Shown here piece by piece: positions 46,520 to 58,894 of a DNA stretch of 64,000 nucleotides. The DNA is from Euborellia annulipes (Eukaryota; Arthropoda; Insecta; Dermaptera; Anisolabididae): assembly GCA_023213315.1 (NCBI GenBank), contig JAKCPI010031621.1:1-64000 (forward strand), in the 5' to 3' direction. The notes under the pieces are model-generated. The model was not told where the DNA came from, did not search any database, and saw nothing but the letters and a program-made list of their open reading frames with translations. A program made the position numbers and the translations under genes. Position 1 is the stretch's first letter. Each line of letters begins with the position of its first letter.

Positions 46520-48950
46520 CAGCGTTTTCGAAACTGTGAGGCGGCGGTCTAAGGGGAGGCGCGAATATTCGCCTCCAAGATCAATTTTCCAAATGATTGC
46601 TCGTTTTATAAATAAAATAATTTAGAAGATTCTGGGACGGAGTTTTTAATTAAAATAATAAATATGAATAAATAAAGAAAATTTTTTTATATAAATTTAT
46701 ATTTTTTAGTATTAAAAATTTTTGTTTTTGTATTATTTTATTAAATGTGTAGGGGAGGAGGGGGGGGCGTCATAAGATTAAATATTTTTAAGGGAGGCGT
46801 TGTAACATAAAGTTTGGAAACCACTGATTTGAAGTAAGACTCATTCTAGAAAATTATACTATCTGTAAAACACAAAGGCGGATCCAGGGAAGTTTTTCAG
46901 GGTTTTTGACTAGACGCGAAGCTCGCGGAAGGGGATAGCATCGTTAATTAGTTTATTTATTAGGATTGGATAAGGGGTTGAAAAATTGAAAAAAATGTTT
47001 TTTAAATTTATTTTAGTTAAATCGAAGCCAAATGAATAGAAAATATTGAAAAAATAGCGTTGATAGGGGGGATGAAGGGTTGATTATTTAAGAAAGGGCT
47101 TGGAATATTCCAAATCACTTGTTGACATTCTTTTCGAGCTGTAAATATAGTTAGATTAGAGAAAAATATATTTTTTTACTTTTAATAAAAAGGGAATTGT
47201 TATTTTCATCTATTTTTATTCCTATACAAAGATAAGAGAGACGAATCTCTCGTTCAGTCGAGTCGAGCGCGTTGCTGGGTTGCAGGCGCGGAGCTCTTCT
47301 CTTATTTAATTGTGTTTAAAGTGAATCAAAGTGAATAATTAATATAGTGCAGTGTAGTGTAATCCACCCTGACCTCGCCGTCAACCAGCACACCCTCTTG
47401 ACTGTCTTATTAAAGGTAATTATTATGCATTTTATCGTTGAAAAAAAAAATGATAGAAACAAATAATTTGACTGCAAAAAACGATTCTTTTGAATATGAA
47501 ATTGAATATTTTGTATTTAATTAAGGGTAGTGGGTGAATATAAGGGGGAGGGGGGAGTGTAGGTGTCATTGAAAAAAAATTAGTTTTTTATTTTTTATCT
47601 TTTTAACACCTTTTTTCTCATTCACACTCTCACACACATTCACACACTCTTTTCGGCAACTCAGGCCATATAAGAGTTTATACGATAACCGTTATTAATT
47701 AATAATATACATATTGGGGGTCCAGGCATTCAATTTAAGCCATTTGGTGTCCATTTCGGACTGCCAGGGGTCTGAACCCTTGACGTTCGGTATAGAAGGT
47801 AGGCACGCTACCAACTACACCAAGCCTGAGGGCATTTTTAAATCAAATTTCTTTAATATAGGTGGATTAAGGGTTGAAAATTAAAATAAAATAATTTCAA
47901 AATGAAATAAAAATTAAAATAATTATTTATAAATGTATTCAAATTTTTTTGAGAGTAATTTCGCGGTGAAGGCTCGCATTTCCTTAAAGGGGGGAGGGGG
48001 AGGTATGAAGGCATTAACCAGGGGGGGTTAATGCCCCATCCCCTATAATGCACAAATATATTAATGTTTTTTAATACTTTTACTAAAAAATTAGTGCATT
48101 CCGTTTGAGTTAAAATTTATATTCAATATGTTAGCAAATAGGATAGTGGGATAGGGGTAGAAACATTTTAATGTCATTCTAAAATTTCTTATTACTGGGG
48201 CGGAATTAATTTTTGAAGATTTCGAAACTCTCATAAACAGATAATAATAACACTTAGGAACCCATCGAATCCCTTGCAGAATTTTGTAGGGATTTTTTTT
48301 CATTAGGTAGAAAAGTAAGATATGATTAGTCCACTTAGAATTTTACTGGGGTGAGTTACCGCATCTTTTTGTATATAGAACTAATCTCAATTCGGATTGG
48401 AATTTTTACTTTCTCTTACCTATATGTATAAGTTAATATCATATATAGAGAGAGAAAGTATTGGATTCATTTCAAAAATTCGATGTCGAGACTTTGATGG
48501 ATATACACGTTTTGAAGTCCCCTCCAAAAAAATGGTTTTCGCGACATGTTCTGTCTGTGTGTCTGTTTGGGTTCAATTTAAATCATGGAGGAATTGAGCT
48601 AGGAGGTTGAAATTTTATATTTAACTTTGGCACCCCCCTAGTGCGTGAAAATAAGATTTGAGAAAAATATTTTACTTCAGGAATGAAAGTTAAAAGAACA
48701 CGCAACCAGAATTTTTTCTTTAAAAATATATTTTAACAGCTGACGTTTCCGCTTTGGTCAAAGCCATCCTCGGAGCGGTTAGTGGTCATCCGAGGATGGC
48801 TTTGACCAAGGCCGAAACGTAAGCAGTTAAAATATCTTTTTAAAGAAAAAATTCTGGTTGCGTTTTCTTCTAACTTTCATTCCTGATACAAATTCCACCA
48901 GCCATAAAATACCCTTATAACAGCTTTTTCCAAACTGTGAGGCGCGGACG
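46520..48950 (+). mobile_element. hAT-X-hAT composite unit, copy 3
   Basis: Left hAT MITE 46520-46826 (CAGCGTTTTCGAAACTGTG to AAACCACTG), segment X with the promoter-like block (47254-47416), a SINE remnant (47600-47835), an R1 head (48404-48660) and a foldback palindrome (48697-48870), then only the first 30 bases of the right MITE (48921-48950). The deletion of the right MITE removed its end and the expected target duplication. Confidence 0.82.
48697..48870. repeat. Foldback palindrome with hammerhead-like motifs
   Basis: The counterpart of 4029-4172: CAACCAGAATTTTTTCTTT and its complement surround two inverted blocks. The right one reads CCGAGGA, TGGC, loop, GGCC, GAAACGT (48791-48822). 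Confidence 0.8.
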
Positions 48951-49748
48951 GCCAAATAACTTGTAAAAATTTAATTCACTTCGGAATACTTTCTAGGTAA
49001 AAATTGGATAACGACAAGACTATTCATTTTTTCTGGTATTTTTTACTTTTCGAGAAAATTTGTCCAACTTTGACCGGCCATATTTCGGTTAGTATTAAGT
49101 CTAGGAATTCGTTTGATGTACCAAATTTTAGCAAATTTAATGCTCTACAACTTTGTATTGTGCTATATTTCACAAAATATGAATAGTTTACGAGATATAA
49201 GCAAAAACCTGAAGATTTTTCAAATTGTTGAGGTTTTTGTCCCCCTCCCCCTCCCCCCTACAAGGTCCTCGAGGTCGAAAATTTAGGATTGGCATTCTAA
49301 AGTAGCCCCAAATAACCAGTAAAAATTTCATTCCCTTCGGAATATTTTCCCGGCAAAATGTTATATCGAATGGTCTCTATTGTGATTTTCCACAGAAAGA
49401 GCAAGCAATATATCAAAACCGAAATGCTAATTTGCAAATATCTCTAAATCTATAAGTTTTAATGAAAAAATGATTATTATAAAACCTCAAGAGAATTAAA
49501 TTTGCTATGAAATGAGCCAAGATTCATTTTTCTACGATACTTTGTTTTCGTTTTATGAAGTAAAAACTGCGAATTTTTAGATAAAATCGCACTTTTTCAA
49601 AATTTTAACTCCGATGAGGCACGGGTTAACGTTACCCAATTTAGCAAAAACTTTGCCATTATCATTTTTTAGCCAAAAGACAACTTTAAGGAGGTTCGGC
49701 CGAAAGAAATTAAAAAATTTTGTTTTTTGCGGCCACCCTAATATTCAT

Positions 49749-50763
49749 ATTGGAAATTGTTCGTTTAATACTGACAAGGGCTCTATTTGTATTTGGCAGC
49801 TTTTTCTACACATCTCTGTAAGGGAACTATTATTCCGCAAGCAAATCTGCTTCTCTCCATCTAAATTGAATTATTTTGACTCAGGGAGGCTCTTCAAAAG
49901 AAAAAGGCAAGAGAGGGGGGGGGGAGTGAACCGCATCAGCAAATGGATGTTTGTGTGCGTGGGTGGAGAATAGATTAGATTCTATTTAACACACCAATAC
50001 ATTCTCATGGGGAATTTGCATTATAGATATTTGGAGTCGTCTCTCTCACTCTCTCTCTCTCTTTCTTTGATATAACCCTTTGCTAAACTAAATATCACCC
50101 AAAGAGAAAATAATGACAACGTAACTAGAGAAAGACTCCCGTTTATTACAATCAGTTTCGGTCTTTTTTTTTTAGTTTCTTTTGAAGAGGGGCTGAATTA
50201 AATCGTTTAAATTTTTTTGCCAATTCTAATTCAATGATATTTTTTTTTTTTATTGATTTCTGGAAGAAGGAGAGAAAAATAAGTTTAATATCCCGAGTAA
50301 AAATGATCGAGGGATCCACACGCCCGCTCAATAAATTAGATTTTTTCTTAATCTTCGGTCATTAGTGTCAGAACTGACACATTGTGGTTACTCTGATTAG
50401 TACCTTTCATGGGAATAATAATGAGATGGGTTCCCGTTTCTTTCCTCAAATCGAGCTGGATAAGTATTTGCCAAAAGATGTTAAGGTGTATTTAAATTTG
50501 AGTTGTTTTCAACTCAGGACTATAAGCTTCACTTCTTTATCTCCTTCGCTAATCGCCTTCTCCTTTTTAATAAATCCAAAAACAATTTCTACTAGAAAAA
50601 AAATTTTTTATTTCTAAAAATGAAAAATTATTATTTTTATAAAATTTTAATTAATAAATTAAATAGAGGTCTATAAATATTTTTTTAATTACAGACAAAA
50701 TAGCTCAATGACAGACCTAGGAGTCTAAAACAAGCTTTCTAATTGGCTAGAGTAGGCACGATC
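49749..50763. other. Intron, with a partial piggyBac-like end
   Basis: 50293-50330 (CCCGAGTAAAAATGATCGAG) matches the left terminus of the piggyBac-like MITEs. A CT microsatellite lies at about 50040-50070. Otherwise nothing is recognised. Confidence 0.55.
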
Positions 50764-51152
50764 TTTTTTTTTTGTTAATGGGTGCATAAGGTATAAAGAT
50801 ATATAATGACCAGTGGTCACATACAGCCAGGAAAAATATAGTTATAAAAAAAGAAGCATAAAAGGGAACTCAACTGCTGGAACTGAGAAGATGCCTGTTG
50901 AGATTAGACTTGAAACTCTGAAGATTGTGGGTTTTGGGGAAGATAGACGCAGGGAGCTTGTTCCAATTACGGGAGGTCATGGAAATAAAGGAAGATTGGA
51001 ATTGACTAGTTCTGTTAGTCGTGAGTTGGACAGCAAAGGGATTCTGGGACGATGCCTCTCTTGTGTTCCTTGTATATGTTGCATTGGGTGGGATAAGTGA
51101 TCTTAATTCGGCAGAGCATTGACCATGATAATACCTATCTTTAACTTCATCT
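50764..51152 (-). mobile_element. 5'-truncated LINE (non-LTR retrotransposon) tail
   Basis: On the minus strand one frame runs from about 51150 to a TGA at 50872: YYHGQCSAELRSLIPPNATY, TRNTREASSQNPFAVQL, then SRNWNKLPASIFPKTHNLQ and SFKSNLNRHLLSSSS. This is the C-terminal end of a jockey/CR1-like reverse transcriptase polyprotein (Y.G.CS.EL..LIPP ... (L/N)WN.LP...FP...N...FK...N.HL). It is followed by about 95 bp of 3' UTR and a short poly-A (poly-T at 50764-50773). The intact frame suggests a young insertion. The 95-codon plus-strand open frame here is its shadow. Confidence 0.85.
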
Positions 51153-51519
51153 CTTTTTAAAAATAAGTAAATAACTTAAGCTTCTACCTCCCATAAATGG
51201 TTACAAATACCGTATAAGTAAAATAATTGAAAAAGTTTCCTTCGAGGTAGGCAATCCAAATGACACAACATAACGGCTTCATTCATATTTCTCACACACT
51301 TTAATTATTTTACATTTTTTTCCATAAGAGTCCAGCCTTCTAATTTACGTTCTGCTAATCTAGCTATTTCTCAGATATCATTAAAAATCTAATAAACATT
51401 TTGCGAGTATCAAATCAGTAATAATTGGAATTTAATTTTCAATAGCAGAATATCCACTCCCATTATCAAGTATAGACTTACTCTTTAATCTAATTTTTGT
51501 TATTTTTTTTCTTTTTCAG
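51153..51519. other. Intron before exon c
   Basis: AT-rich sequence ending in the pyrimidine-rich acceptor tract TATTTTTTTTCTTTTTCAG. Confidence 0.6.
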
Positions 51520-51595
51520 CTCATATTAACCACATCAGAGAGGTGGCTGGAGTGGATCACGTCGGTCTCGGCGCCGGATATGACGGAATTAATAT
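51520..51595 (+). CDS. DPEP: Membrane dipeptidase (M19), internal exon c
   Basis: A 76-nt exon between a T-rich tract plus CAG and GTAAGT. Joined to the G left by the previous exon it reads AHINHIREVAGVDHVGLGAG then YDGIN, matching the family block where the Asp of (F/Y)DG contacts the substrate amino group. The phase runs from 1 to 2. The 11.2-kb intron before it holds the hAT composite and foldback elements at 41.7-49.7 kb and a LINE fragment. Confidence 0.93.
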
Positions 51596-52049
51596 GTAAG
51601 TTGAGAAAAAAATTTCTATACTCTTATTTCCCGCTCTGAATTAATACCTTAAAAAAAAAAAACTCTTTCTCTCTCTCTTTTATATAAATCGTTCATTCAA
51701 AACATTCCGGCCAATTATACGCCTTATTAATTAAAAGAATTAGCTGAGAGGGAAAGAAATCGTTTTGTGCGTGGGTAGAAACGGAATGGAGAAGATGAAG
51801 CAGCAGCAGCAGTAGCAACGATTTGTCATTAAATCGTTTAGAAGGCGCAAAGGCTGCGAAATCGGAGAGGAAAAAGTGATAAATATCACAGGGTTGCTTT
51901 CTCTAAAGACAAAAAAATGTTCCAAAAGGGCAAAACCTCTAATTTAATCCAATTACATATTATCTAAAAAAAAAAAAAAATAAATAAAAAAACCTATTAA
52001 ACTGTAAATATTATTTACTTGCTTGGTCTGTTTGTAGGTTTTATAGTCA
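51596..52049. other. Intron after exon c
   Basis: Contains a short imperfect CAG run (51795-51812) and a poly-A. Nothing else is recognised. Confidence 0.55.
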
Positions 52050-52335
52050 ATTTTTACTTTCTCTTACCTCTATATATGTTACCTCTATATATGTTACTAT
52101 ATATAGAGAGAAAGTATTGGAATCGTTGTCAAAAATTCGATTTCGAGATTTTGATGGATATACACGTTTTGAGGTCCCCTGAATTTAAAAAAGTGGTTTT
52201 CTCAACATGGTCTGTCTGTCTGTGTGTGTGTCTCTGAACAAAATATCTCAAGAACGAAAAGAGCTAGGAGCTTGAAATTTTATATTTACGTTAGGCTCCT
52301 CTGGTACGTAACACGAAGCTTTTGAACAAGCAAGT
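52050..52335 (+). repeat. R1 repeat, left half
   Basis: TTTTACTTTCTCTTACC with a duplicated TCTATATATGTTACC in the hairpin loop, the conserved block at 52130-52220, ending near GTAACACGAAGC. An inverted R1 fragment follows at 52505. Confidence 0.82.
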
Positions 52336-52504
52336 CATTCTTTTACAATTTGTTTTGCGCGTTATGCGAATTACACGTTATGAGAGGAGCTCGCTAAGCG
52401 ATGTTCAACTGTATTTCTGACATTTAGAATCATCAATTTTTCGAATATTGAAAAATGAAATATTAATATAATTGATTTATGAATTAAAAAAAAAAAAAAA
52501 AAAA

Positions 52505-52975
52505 AAAATACATCCTTAAAGTATCAGTATTCCGACTTTATACATAAGCTACGTATTCCGTGCATTTTATACATAAGCTACGTATTCCGTGCCAGGGATG
52601 TACCTAACTTAAATATAAAATTTCAATCTCGTACAGAGAGGGGCAATATTAAGTCCCACCCATACGTTTTCTACTTGTGATTATTTCATTGTTTTTAAAA
52701 AAAGAAAATGAAAATATTTATTGGAAATTTTCTAGGTTTAAACCATGAAAGTTAACATTAAAAAATCTATATTTTTTTTTTAAACAATGAAATAATCACA
52801 CTTAGAAAACGCATGGATGGGACTTAATATTGTCCCTCACTGTACATCTTTTTGTTCACATAAATACCGACTTTTTTTACTCAGAGACTTCAAAACGTGT
52901 ATTTCCATTAAAACATTGACACTGAATTTTTCATTTATTCGCAATACTTATTTATATATAGGTGAGAGAAAGTAA
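52505..52975 (-). repeat. R1 repeat, inverted, split by a MITE
   Basis: Reverse R1 from TAAAGTATCAGTATTCCGAC to GGTGAGAGAAAGTAA, with an internal 33-bp tandem (TTTATACATAAGCTACGTAT.., twice near 52548-52590) and a TA-flanked MITE at 52634-52842. Paired with 52050-52335 as a foldback. Confidence 0.8.
52634..52842. mobile_element. Tc1/mariner-like MITE, TA-flanked
   Basis: Ends CAGAGAGGGGCAATATTAAG and CTTAATATTGTCCCTCACTG, with TA on both sides. Inverted arms of about 65 bp extend to TGATTATTTCATTGTTT. 209 bp, no ORF. Confidence 0.85.
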
Positions 52976-53397
52976 GGCTGAGATCTCTTATAAACGGCGG
53001 TATTTTTTTGTTTGTCTCCATCATATTCAAAAACATCTTACTACGGTGATGAATATTTGAAGACTTGGGGTAAAAACACATCCATTTGAATCTAATAGCT
53101 CATGACAGTGCTCCTATGGGGGTATCAATATTAGAAAAAATTTATAAAATAAAAATTATTCATAATCTAAAGAGAAAAAAAATGATATAATGAATATAAA
53201 TTGAGGCAAAAAAAAAATTCCTTGTTTTCTCTTCACCATTCCTTTCTTGTTCATTCAGCTATAATCTGTAATGGAGAGAATTTAATTGAAAACAAACACA
53301 AATATTTGTTTGCTCTCTTTTTAAATATAAACATTTTTTTTTTTTTTTAATGTTCTTTTTTTTTATTTCAACTAAACTGGGGATTTTTGTTTGGCAG
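52976..53397. other. Intron before exon d
   Basis: AT-rich; no element recognised. Ends in the acceptor GGGGATTTTTGTTTGGCAG. Confidence 0.6.
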
Positions 53398-53536
53398 AAC
53401 TCCGCTGGGTCTGGAGGATGTTTCCCGGTATCCGTATTTACTGGCGGAATTACTGGCATCGGGTCGATGGTCCGAGCCCGATCTACACAAACTGGCAGGA
53501 CGCAATCTTATCCGAGTCTTTCACGAAGTCGAAAAG
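53398..53536 (+). CDS. DPEP: Membrane dipeptidase (M19), internal exon d
   Basis: A 139-nt exon after TTGGCAG and before GTAAAT. With the two bases of the previous exon it reads ITPLGLEDVSRYPYLLAELL, then WSEPDLHKLAGRNLIRVFHEVEK. This is the typical C-terminal helix region of M19 dipeptidases (GLEDVS.YP.L..EL..R.W.E.D...L.G.N..RV...VE). It ends in phase 0, so the exon boundaries a to e fit without any frameshift. Confidence 0.94.
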
Positions 53537-56375
53537 GTAAATTCCATCTAATTTCTACATCAATAAAGAAACATACTATTCACAGTTCATTCATTCACTT
53601 CTACTACTAGTATGTAGTTTATTTACATTTGAAACAACTTTGCAATTCGATTTCACTTTCTTCTTTCAATCTCTTTTTTTTCGTCTTTTGAATAGATATA
53701 CTTTAACAAATTGAAACGTGGCTAAAAAATTTCTTGATGATTTTTTTTTTTATTTTGTAAGGATTTCTCCAGGATCTCTAATATCCATAGAGATCAGGAA
53801 TATATAACAAAAGTGGGGGAAAAAAATTCAAAGTTTTTTCTTCTAAATTAAATTATTTTAAATGACACTTGTAGATATTTTTGCTAGAAAAATTTTAATA
53901 TTAATTATTATTCCTTGAGGCAATTTCTCTTTCATCCTCGCTGTCTATTTTTTAAAATCACTAATGTATTCACTAATTTAAAATTTTTTTTTTCCGCGTT
54001 ATTTTATTATAAGCAAAATTGATTTTTAGTAAAATATGTACTAACAAAAGCTCTCGCTAATTGCATTCCTAGTGGATTTGATGGTAATGACACATATGAC
54101 CTCATTTGTGTCATTTCAAATTAATAATTAATTCACCAAGATCAGAATAGATTTTAGACAGTTTTATTTTATTTTTTTTTTATGTTTAATAATAATGCAT
54201 CTCATTAATTTCAATAAATGACAATTCACTCTATTGAAATTATTAAATTTTTGAATCGTATTGATTTTCAAATTTAAAAATTAAGATTTGGCATTAAATC
54301 AAATGATAAATCATTGTCAATCTTTTTGAAGTGAACATTTCATATAGGCCTACGTATTTTGATAGATTTAGGCTAATTAAAAAATTAATTTTATATGTTT
54401 TAAATTATAAATGAAAATATTTACAGTATGATGAATTCGTTAAAATATGTGAAAACAAACGGTCCAATGCGCGTTAGTAAAATATTCAATTCATTATTTC
54501 GAAAAGAAGAAATTAATGGCTGAGTGATAATTAACAGGAACATTTAGACCTTGGGGACATTTTTAACATTTCAGGGGAGAGGGGGGCCCTAAAATTGCCT
54601 CGAGGTTGGCACGCTAACCCCTACACCAAGCCCGTGGGCTTATTCATTCTTCTTTTATATCAAAGGGCAGGTGGGAGGAGTGATAAAGAACGAAAGAATG
54701 AGGAGGTTGCTCTTAAACTATTTATGATTGGGATACTTTTAAATGAATCATAATTTTATATATGTTATTTATAATTTATTTATTTTCTTTATTCATCTTT
54801 ACTTTAAAAAGTGTATTGTTCGGATACCATAAGTGCAAAAATATCAATTCAACTTTTATCCCTTCAATCTTTCCTGTATATTAAAATTTCATATTCGATT
54901 TAGAGCAGGTCTTTGTGCTAAATCCATAGGTCATATATTCATAATATGGAGTGAAACCAAATGATACGGATCGAGGCGCATTGCAATTCATCCCAATTGG
55001 TACGCAGCTCCTGGCTGATTTTGTAATGTGACCTGATCTGCCTCAGTATGCGTTCTGCTTAAGCGAACAAATTTTAATCATATTTCATAATTATATTTTT
55101 TTTTAATGTGGAAATTATTGCTGAAAAGAAAACAAGAAAATTTTACTATTTTTTAAATAGTCACTACTAAACATTTTATTTGTAAATTTCTTGAATTTAT
55201 ACATTGAAGGGTTTGTTGATTTAAAGGGCAATTAATAATTATTTTTTTTTGTAATATAATAATATGTCATATTCTCACTTGGGGTGAAAAACGAACTCGG
55301 TACATTGACACAAGAAGCTAATGTATTCTCTTTAAGCCAACTAAATTTTAAAAAATCACTCTGCCATTTATTTATACCTATATGTGATAAAACTTGATAG
55401 GATACTTTAATTATGTAAATGATAATTCATTCATTATTTATTGAAAAAGGTTCTTTTTTACTGATATCGATTTTAAAATATTAAAACACTAGCAACTTAG
55501 ATTTTTTTTGTTGTTTTCCTTCAAGAAAATACAATGAATATTGAATCGGGTTGTTTAAGATCCCTTTAGCCATAAAGAGTGATCGGGAAGACTGGTCATA
55601 TCCCCAGGGAACTCTTAACAGAGCACAATGTCCTTGCTTGGTTCTTATATAAACATATGCAAAACTACAAATAAGAATCTATTGGGATTGAATATTTTAT
55701 TTTTCTTCCAGTTAATGGTAGGAGGTAATATATTGAAAAATAACAGAGATTTTTATAATTTATTTGACTTTCATTGCTATTGATTATTTTTTAATGAGAT
55801 TGCATTTATTTTTTAGTAGTATTCGGGAACATTTTTTTTCTGAGTCCGTTCAAAATATTAAAATATAAACACCGTTTCTTAAAATAGACCATATTATAAT
55901 TTATTGTTGTTTGCTCAATTTTGATAGGAGTTCTGTTATAATTTTTTAGGCGGCTTACAGTAGGGTGAATTGGCAGAATTCATCACGTAGCGAAACAAAA
56001 AAGCGTTACAGAGCTCGAGAGCCAGCGGAGGAAGGCGAGGCTAGCCGAAGTGTTGGTGAGGCCACGCCTACCCTCCACTGGCTCAAGAGAATTCCCTTTC
56101 TCTCTGTGTGTGAGTGTGAGTATCGAGATTCGAGCCGCTCACATGCTTTGTTTTAAAAATAAATAATTTATTATTTTCTATATCATATAATAATTGGTGA
56201 ATGTTCGTTCGTCTGTCACACTGACTGTGCTTGTTTGTTGAGATTTCGACATGAAATTTTCCACCGTTTTAGAGATTCGGACCCACTATAAGTTGAACTA
56301 AGTACATTATTTAGCCTCAGTCATGTTTAAATAAATATATTTAGTACATTTACATATAAAACTTAAATTATATAT
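53537..56375. other. Intron with minor features
   Basis: 54598-54641 is a minus-strand scrap of the SINE family 1 head (GTTGGCACGCTAACCCCTAC). 55950-56155 is a GC-richer island with hairpin arms GAGCCAGCGGAGG / CCTCCACTGGCTC around 56010-56083, not recognised as any gene. The remainder is AT-rich. Confidence 0.5.
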
Positions 56376-56612
56376 CCGATTAAAAATGATCGAGGGATAC
56401 ACACGCCCGCAGCAGGTCTACTTAGTGAAACTTGATGGACACACAGGGATTCACACGCCCGCACCAGGAACACACATTTTTCTTCTAGTCACTTTCGATC
56501 TACTGGCGTGATCTTACGACGTGTGTATCTCTGTGTGTCCCTCAATGTTCACTATGAAGACCTGCTGCGGGCCTGTGTATCCCTCGATCATTTTTAATCA
56601 TTTTTACTCGGG
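56376..56612. mobile_element. piggyBac-like MITE, copy 2
   Basis: CCGATTAAAAATGATCGAGG to CATTTTTACTCGGG, sharing the arms and centre (ACACATTTTTCTTCT, TCACTTTCGATCTAC) with 40336-40586. The TTAA flank is degraded (right TAAC). Confidence 0.65.
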
Positions 56613-58412
56613 TAACTCTACAGCCATAACAACAAAATTAAAAATATACATTTTAAAAAAATGAATCCAATGCTTTCCTATGGAAAAATGGGGTTTTAAA
56701 AAACAGTGGGAGGAGAGGGGAGTGGAGGGGGAGGGGGAGGGAGGGTGGGGGCGGGGAGATATAATAAAAATACTTTTATTAATTTTTGTCTATATTTGTC
56801 CTTTTGTAGAACAAAAATATTTGGATCTAATCAAATAATTGTCTGTTGTTTTTGATAGAAATCTATGATTTTTTATAAAATGACAAACGTTAGCATTGAA
56901 TATTAGTAGATATTGTTTGTGGTAAATTTTGGTATTATACAAGATTATATATGCTGAGCTTCAGATGAAGATGAAGAAATCTGAGGAATTTTTTATATGA
57001 AATTTTTTAAAAATATTTTAAAATTTAAAATATTGTATATGGTCAGAGGGGTCAAACGTTTTACCGTGGTAGGGGTGGGGTGTCGGTTACCGATTGATGG
57101 TAGTGTTCGAGGGGGAGGGGGGGGGGCCAGCAGTGAGTCGTCAGGAAAATCCTGCACGCACTGTTAAAAAATAAATCGTTTTTATTATTGGTTGGATTCT
57201 TTTTATAGGTCTATTAATCCACTTTAAAAAAATACATCAGCTAAGTTGGCAAATTAGGGTAATAGATGAATTAATACTCTGCCTTTAATTCGACTTTTGA
57301 ATAAATTCATAATTACATTTCTCTTTAATTAAACTAACAATATTCGTTTTGGGAATCGAATAATTTGAAAATATTTCTCGTCAGTCTTTCGATTTAAAAA
57401 CAAAAAATGGAATTTAGAAAGTTTCCCGCGTCGTCAGTTTTGCGGACCAAAGTTACAAATTCACCTGTTATTTCCATACCACCCTCCCTCTCTCTCTCTC
57501 TTTTACAACCCACCCACACGCCATCATGCCTACCACCTTTGAGTTAAAGTATAAAACCCCATCGGGTGCATTTCCAATTTCCCGAGACCAGGAATTGACT
57601 CAACAGAGGGAGAGGATGTTCTTTCTAGGGGGAGAGAGAAAATAGCCTCATACATAGACATCATCATTGGTGTAGGATGTTGCCAACATCAGCGACATTG
57701 ATGTCGATGTAGGCAACTTGCCAAACACCCAAAAATACCCAAATCAATTTCGTGAGAAAAATAAAGTCAAGGGAGTGGTATGGGTCACCAGAGCCGCAAT
57801 AAAAAATGTTATCTTTTATTAATTCTACGAGAAAAATAACAGAATCTGACAAACAGAAAAATAAACGAATTTTCACTTTTTATTCAAAAAATGGGGTCAA
57901 ATTTTTTTTGTAATAAATTAAAATATTTATTTCAATTTAATTAAACATGAAGTCATAAAAGATATTTTAATACGAATTTGGTATTTTAATTAAAGAAAAA
58001 AAAAAAAAAAGATTTAATTTGTAAAATGTCAATTCTTTGATGCTATTAATTTTTAAAGACATTCATTTATCTATTTTATATTTCTCTTTATGGGATATCT
58101 TTCATTAACAATTTTTAGTTCCGTAAATATTTCAGTCATTAGCTAATATGGCTAGAGATGCTTTCATTTACTATCCAATTTAATTTAAATTGAAAATTCT
58201 CTCTTTTATTTTGTCATAATAGAAAATTCGGAAATGTATATCAAAATCAAACGAGGAGGGGTCTCTTTGGCCAACAGCTAAAAAATAGGCTGCTAGTTCA
58301 TCTAGCCTAAAATAGTGAAAATAATTGATGTTTGTTTAACAATTAATAAATGCGTTATATTATTATTTGGATACCAAATGATATAAATATATGTGCCTGT
58401 ACTCTCTATACA
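56613..58412. other. Intron, nothing firmly recognised
   Basis: G-rich tracts at 56700-56760 and 57100-57130. A 38-base hairpin GTTGCCAACATCAGCGACAT / ATGTCGATGTAGGCAAC lies at 57681-57719, too short and too regular to call a microRNA. A SINE family 1 scrap (TTTGGATACCAAATGATATA) lies at about 58366. Confidence 0.45.
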
Positions 58413-58680
58413 GTACAACTCCTCTTATCCGGCCTCGGATCAACCGGTCTCAGCTCAGGGGCCCAAATCTTGTGGGTACGTGGATGGCGACCACGAGCTG
58501 CCCAAGCTGGGACTGGCAGTACTTCTGTTCTTTGCATGTCAGTCTCTTCCCTTATATATTTTCAACAGGCGGCAGGCCCTCCGACGGGCCGGCCTGTTCT
58601 ATTGCTTCCCGGTCGCAAAAATTCTTGAACCACTGACCCCGTACCGCGGAATTAAGGCGAAGAAAGAAGAAAAAGATTAA
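58413..58680. other. pogo-like terminus and GC-rich open frame
   Basis: Starts CAGTACAACTCCTCTTATCC and GGCCTCGGATCAACCG, a pogo/Tigger-type terminus, then a GC-rich stretch. One plus-strand frame is open to TAA at 58680 with GYVDGDHELPKLGLAVLLFF, NRRQALRRAGLFYCFPVAK and PYRGIKAKKEEKD, and GC-rich third positions. No start or splice context ties it to the dipeptidase and no family is recognised. The matching inverted terminus is not seen. A truncated transposon end is more likely than a host exon. Confidence 0.35.
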
Positions 58681-58894
58681 AATCTTTGAATTTAAATGTG
58701 TAGAGTTAGCTAGTCACTAGGCGTAAGAAGTTGCCTATCCTCAAGGCGTTGTATATCTTTAAAGCCAAACTTTCTCCTATCCTCGTCGAACTTGAGGCAG
58801 TCTTTAGCATTTTTCTTTCAAACTAAAAATGCCTACTTCACAAAGTGAAAATGGCCAAAACTTGAATTTTCGATTTAATTGTACCTAGGATAAA

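Larger units (their letters stand above)
46143..49740. mobile_element. Foldback hAT-type element with 8-bp TSD, hosting copy 3 of the composite
   Basis: Exact duplication ATATTCAT (46135-46142, 49741-49748). About 375-bp inverted arms begin TAGGGTGGCCGCAAAAAAC and end in the reverse complement (49375-49740). Mirror-image open frames on the two arms are not genes. The left arm is cut at 46519 by the hAT-X composite; the right interior (48951-49370) contains two tandem related blocks (GGCCAAATAAC.. and CCCCAAATAAC..). Confidence 0.88.

Noticed and set aside
50813..51100. A 95-codon plus-strand open frame.
   Set aside because: It is antisense to the LINE C-terminus, which explains its open frame and GC content.
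57681..57719. A hairpin considered as a microRNA precursor.
   Set aside because: The total length of about 38 bases with a two-base loop is too short for a pre-miRNA.
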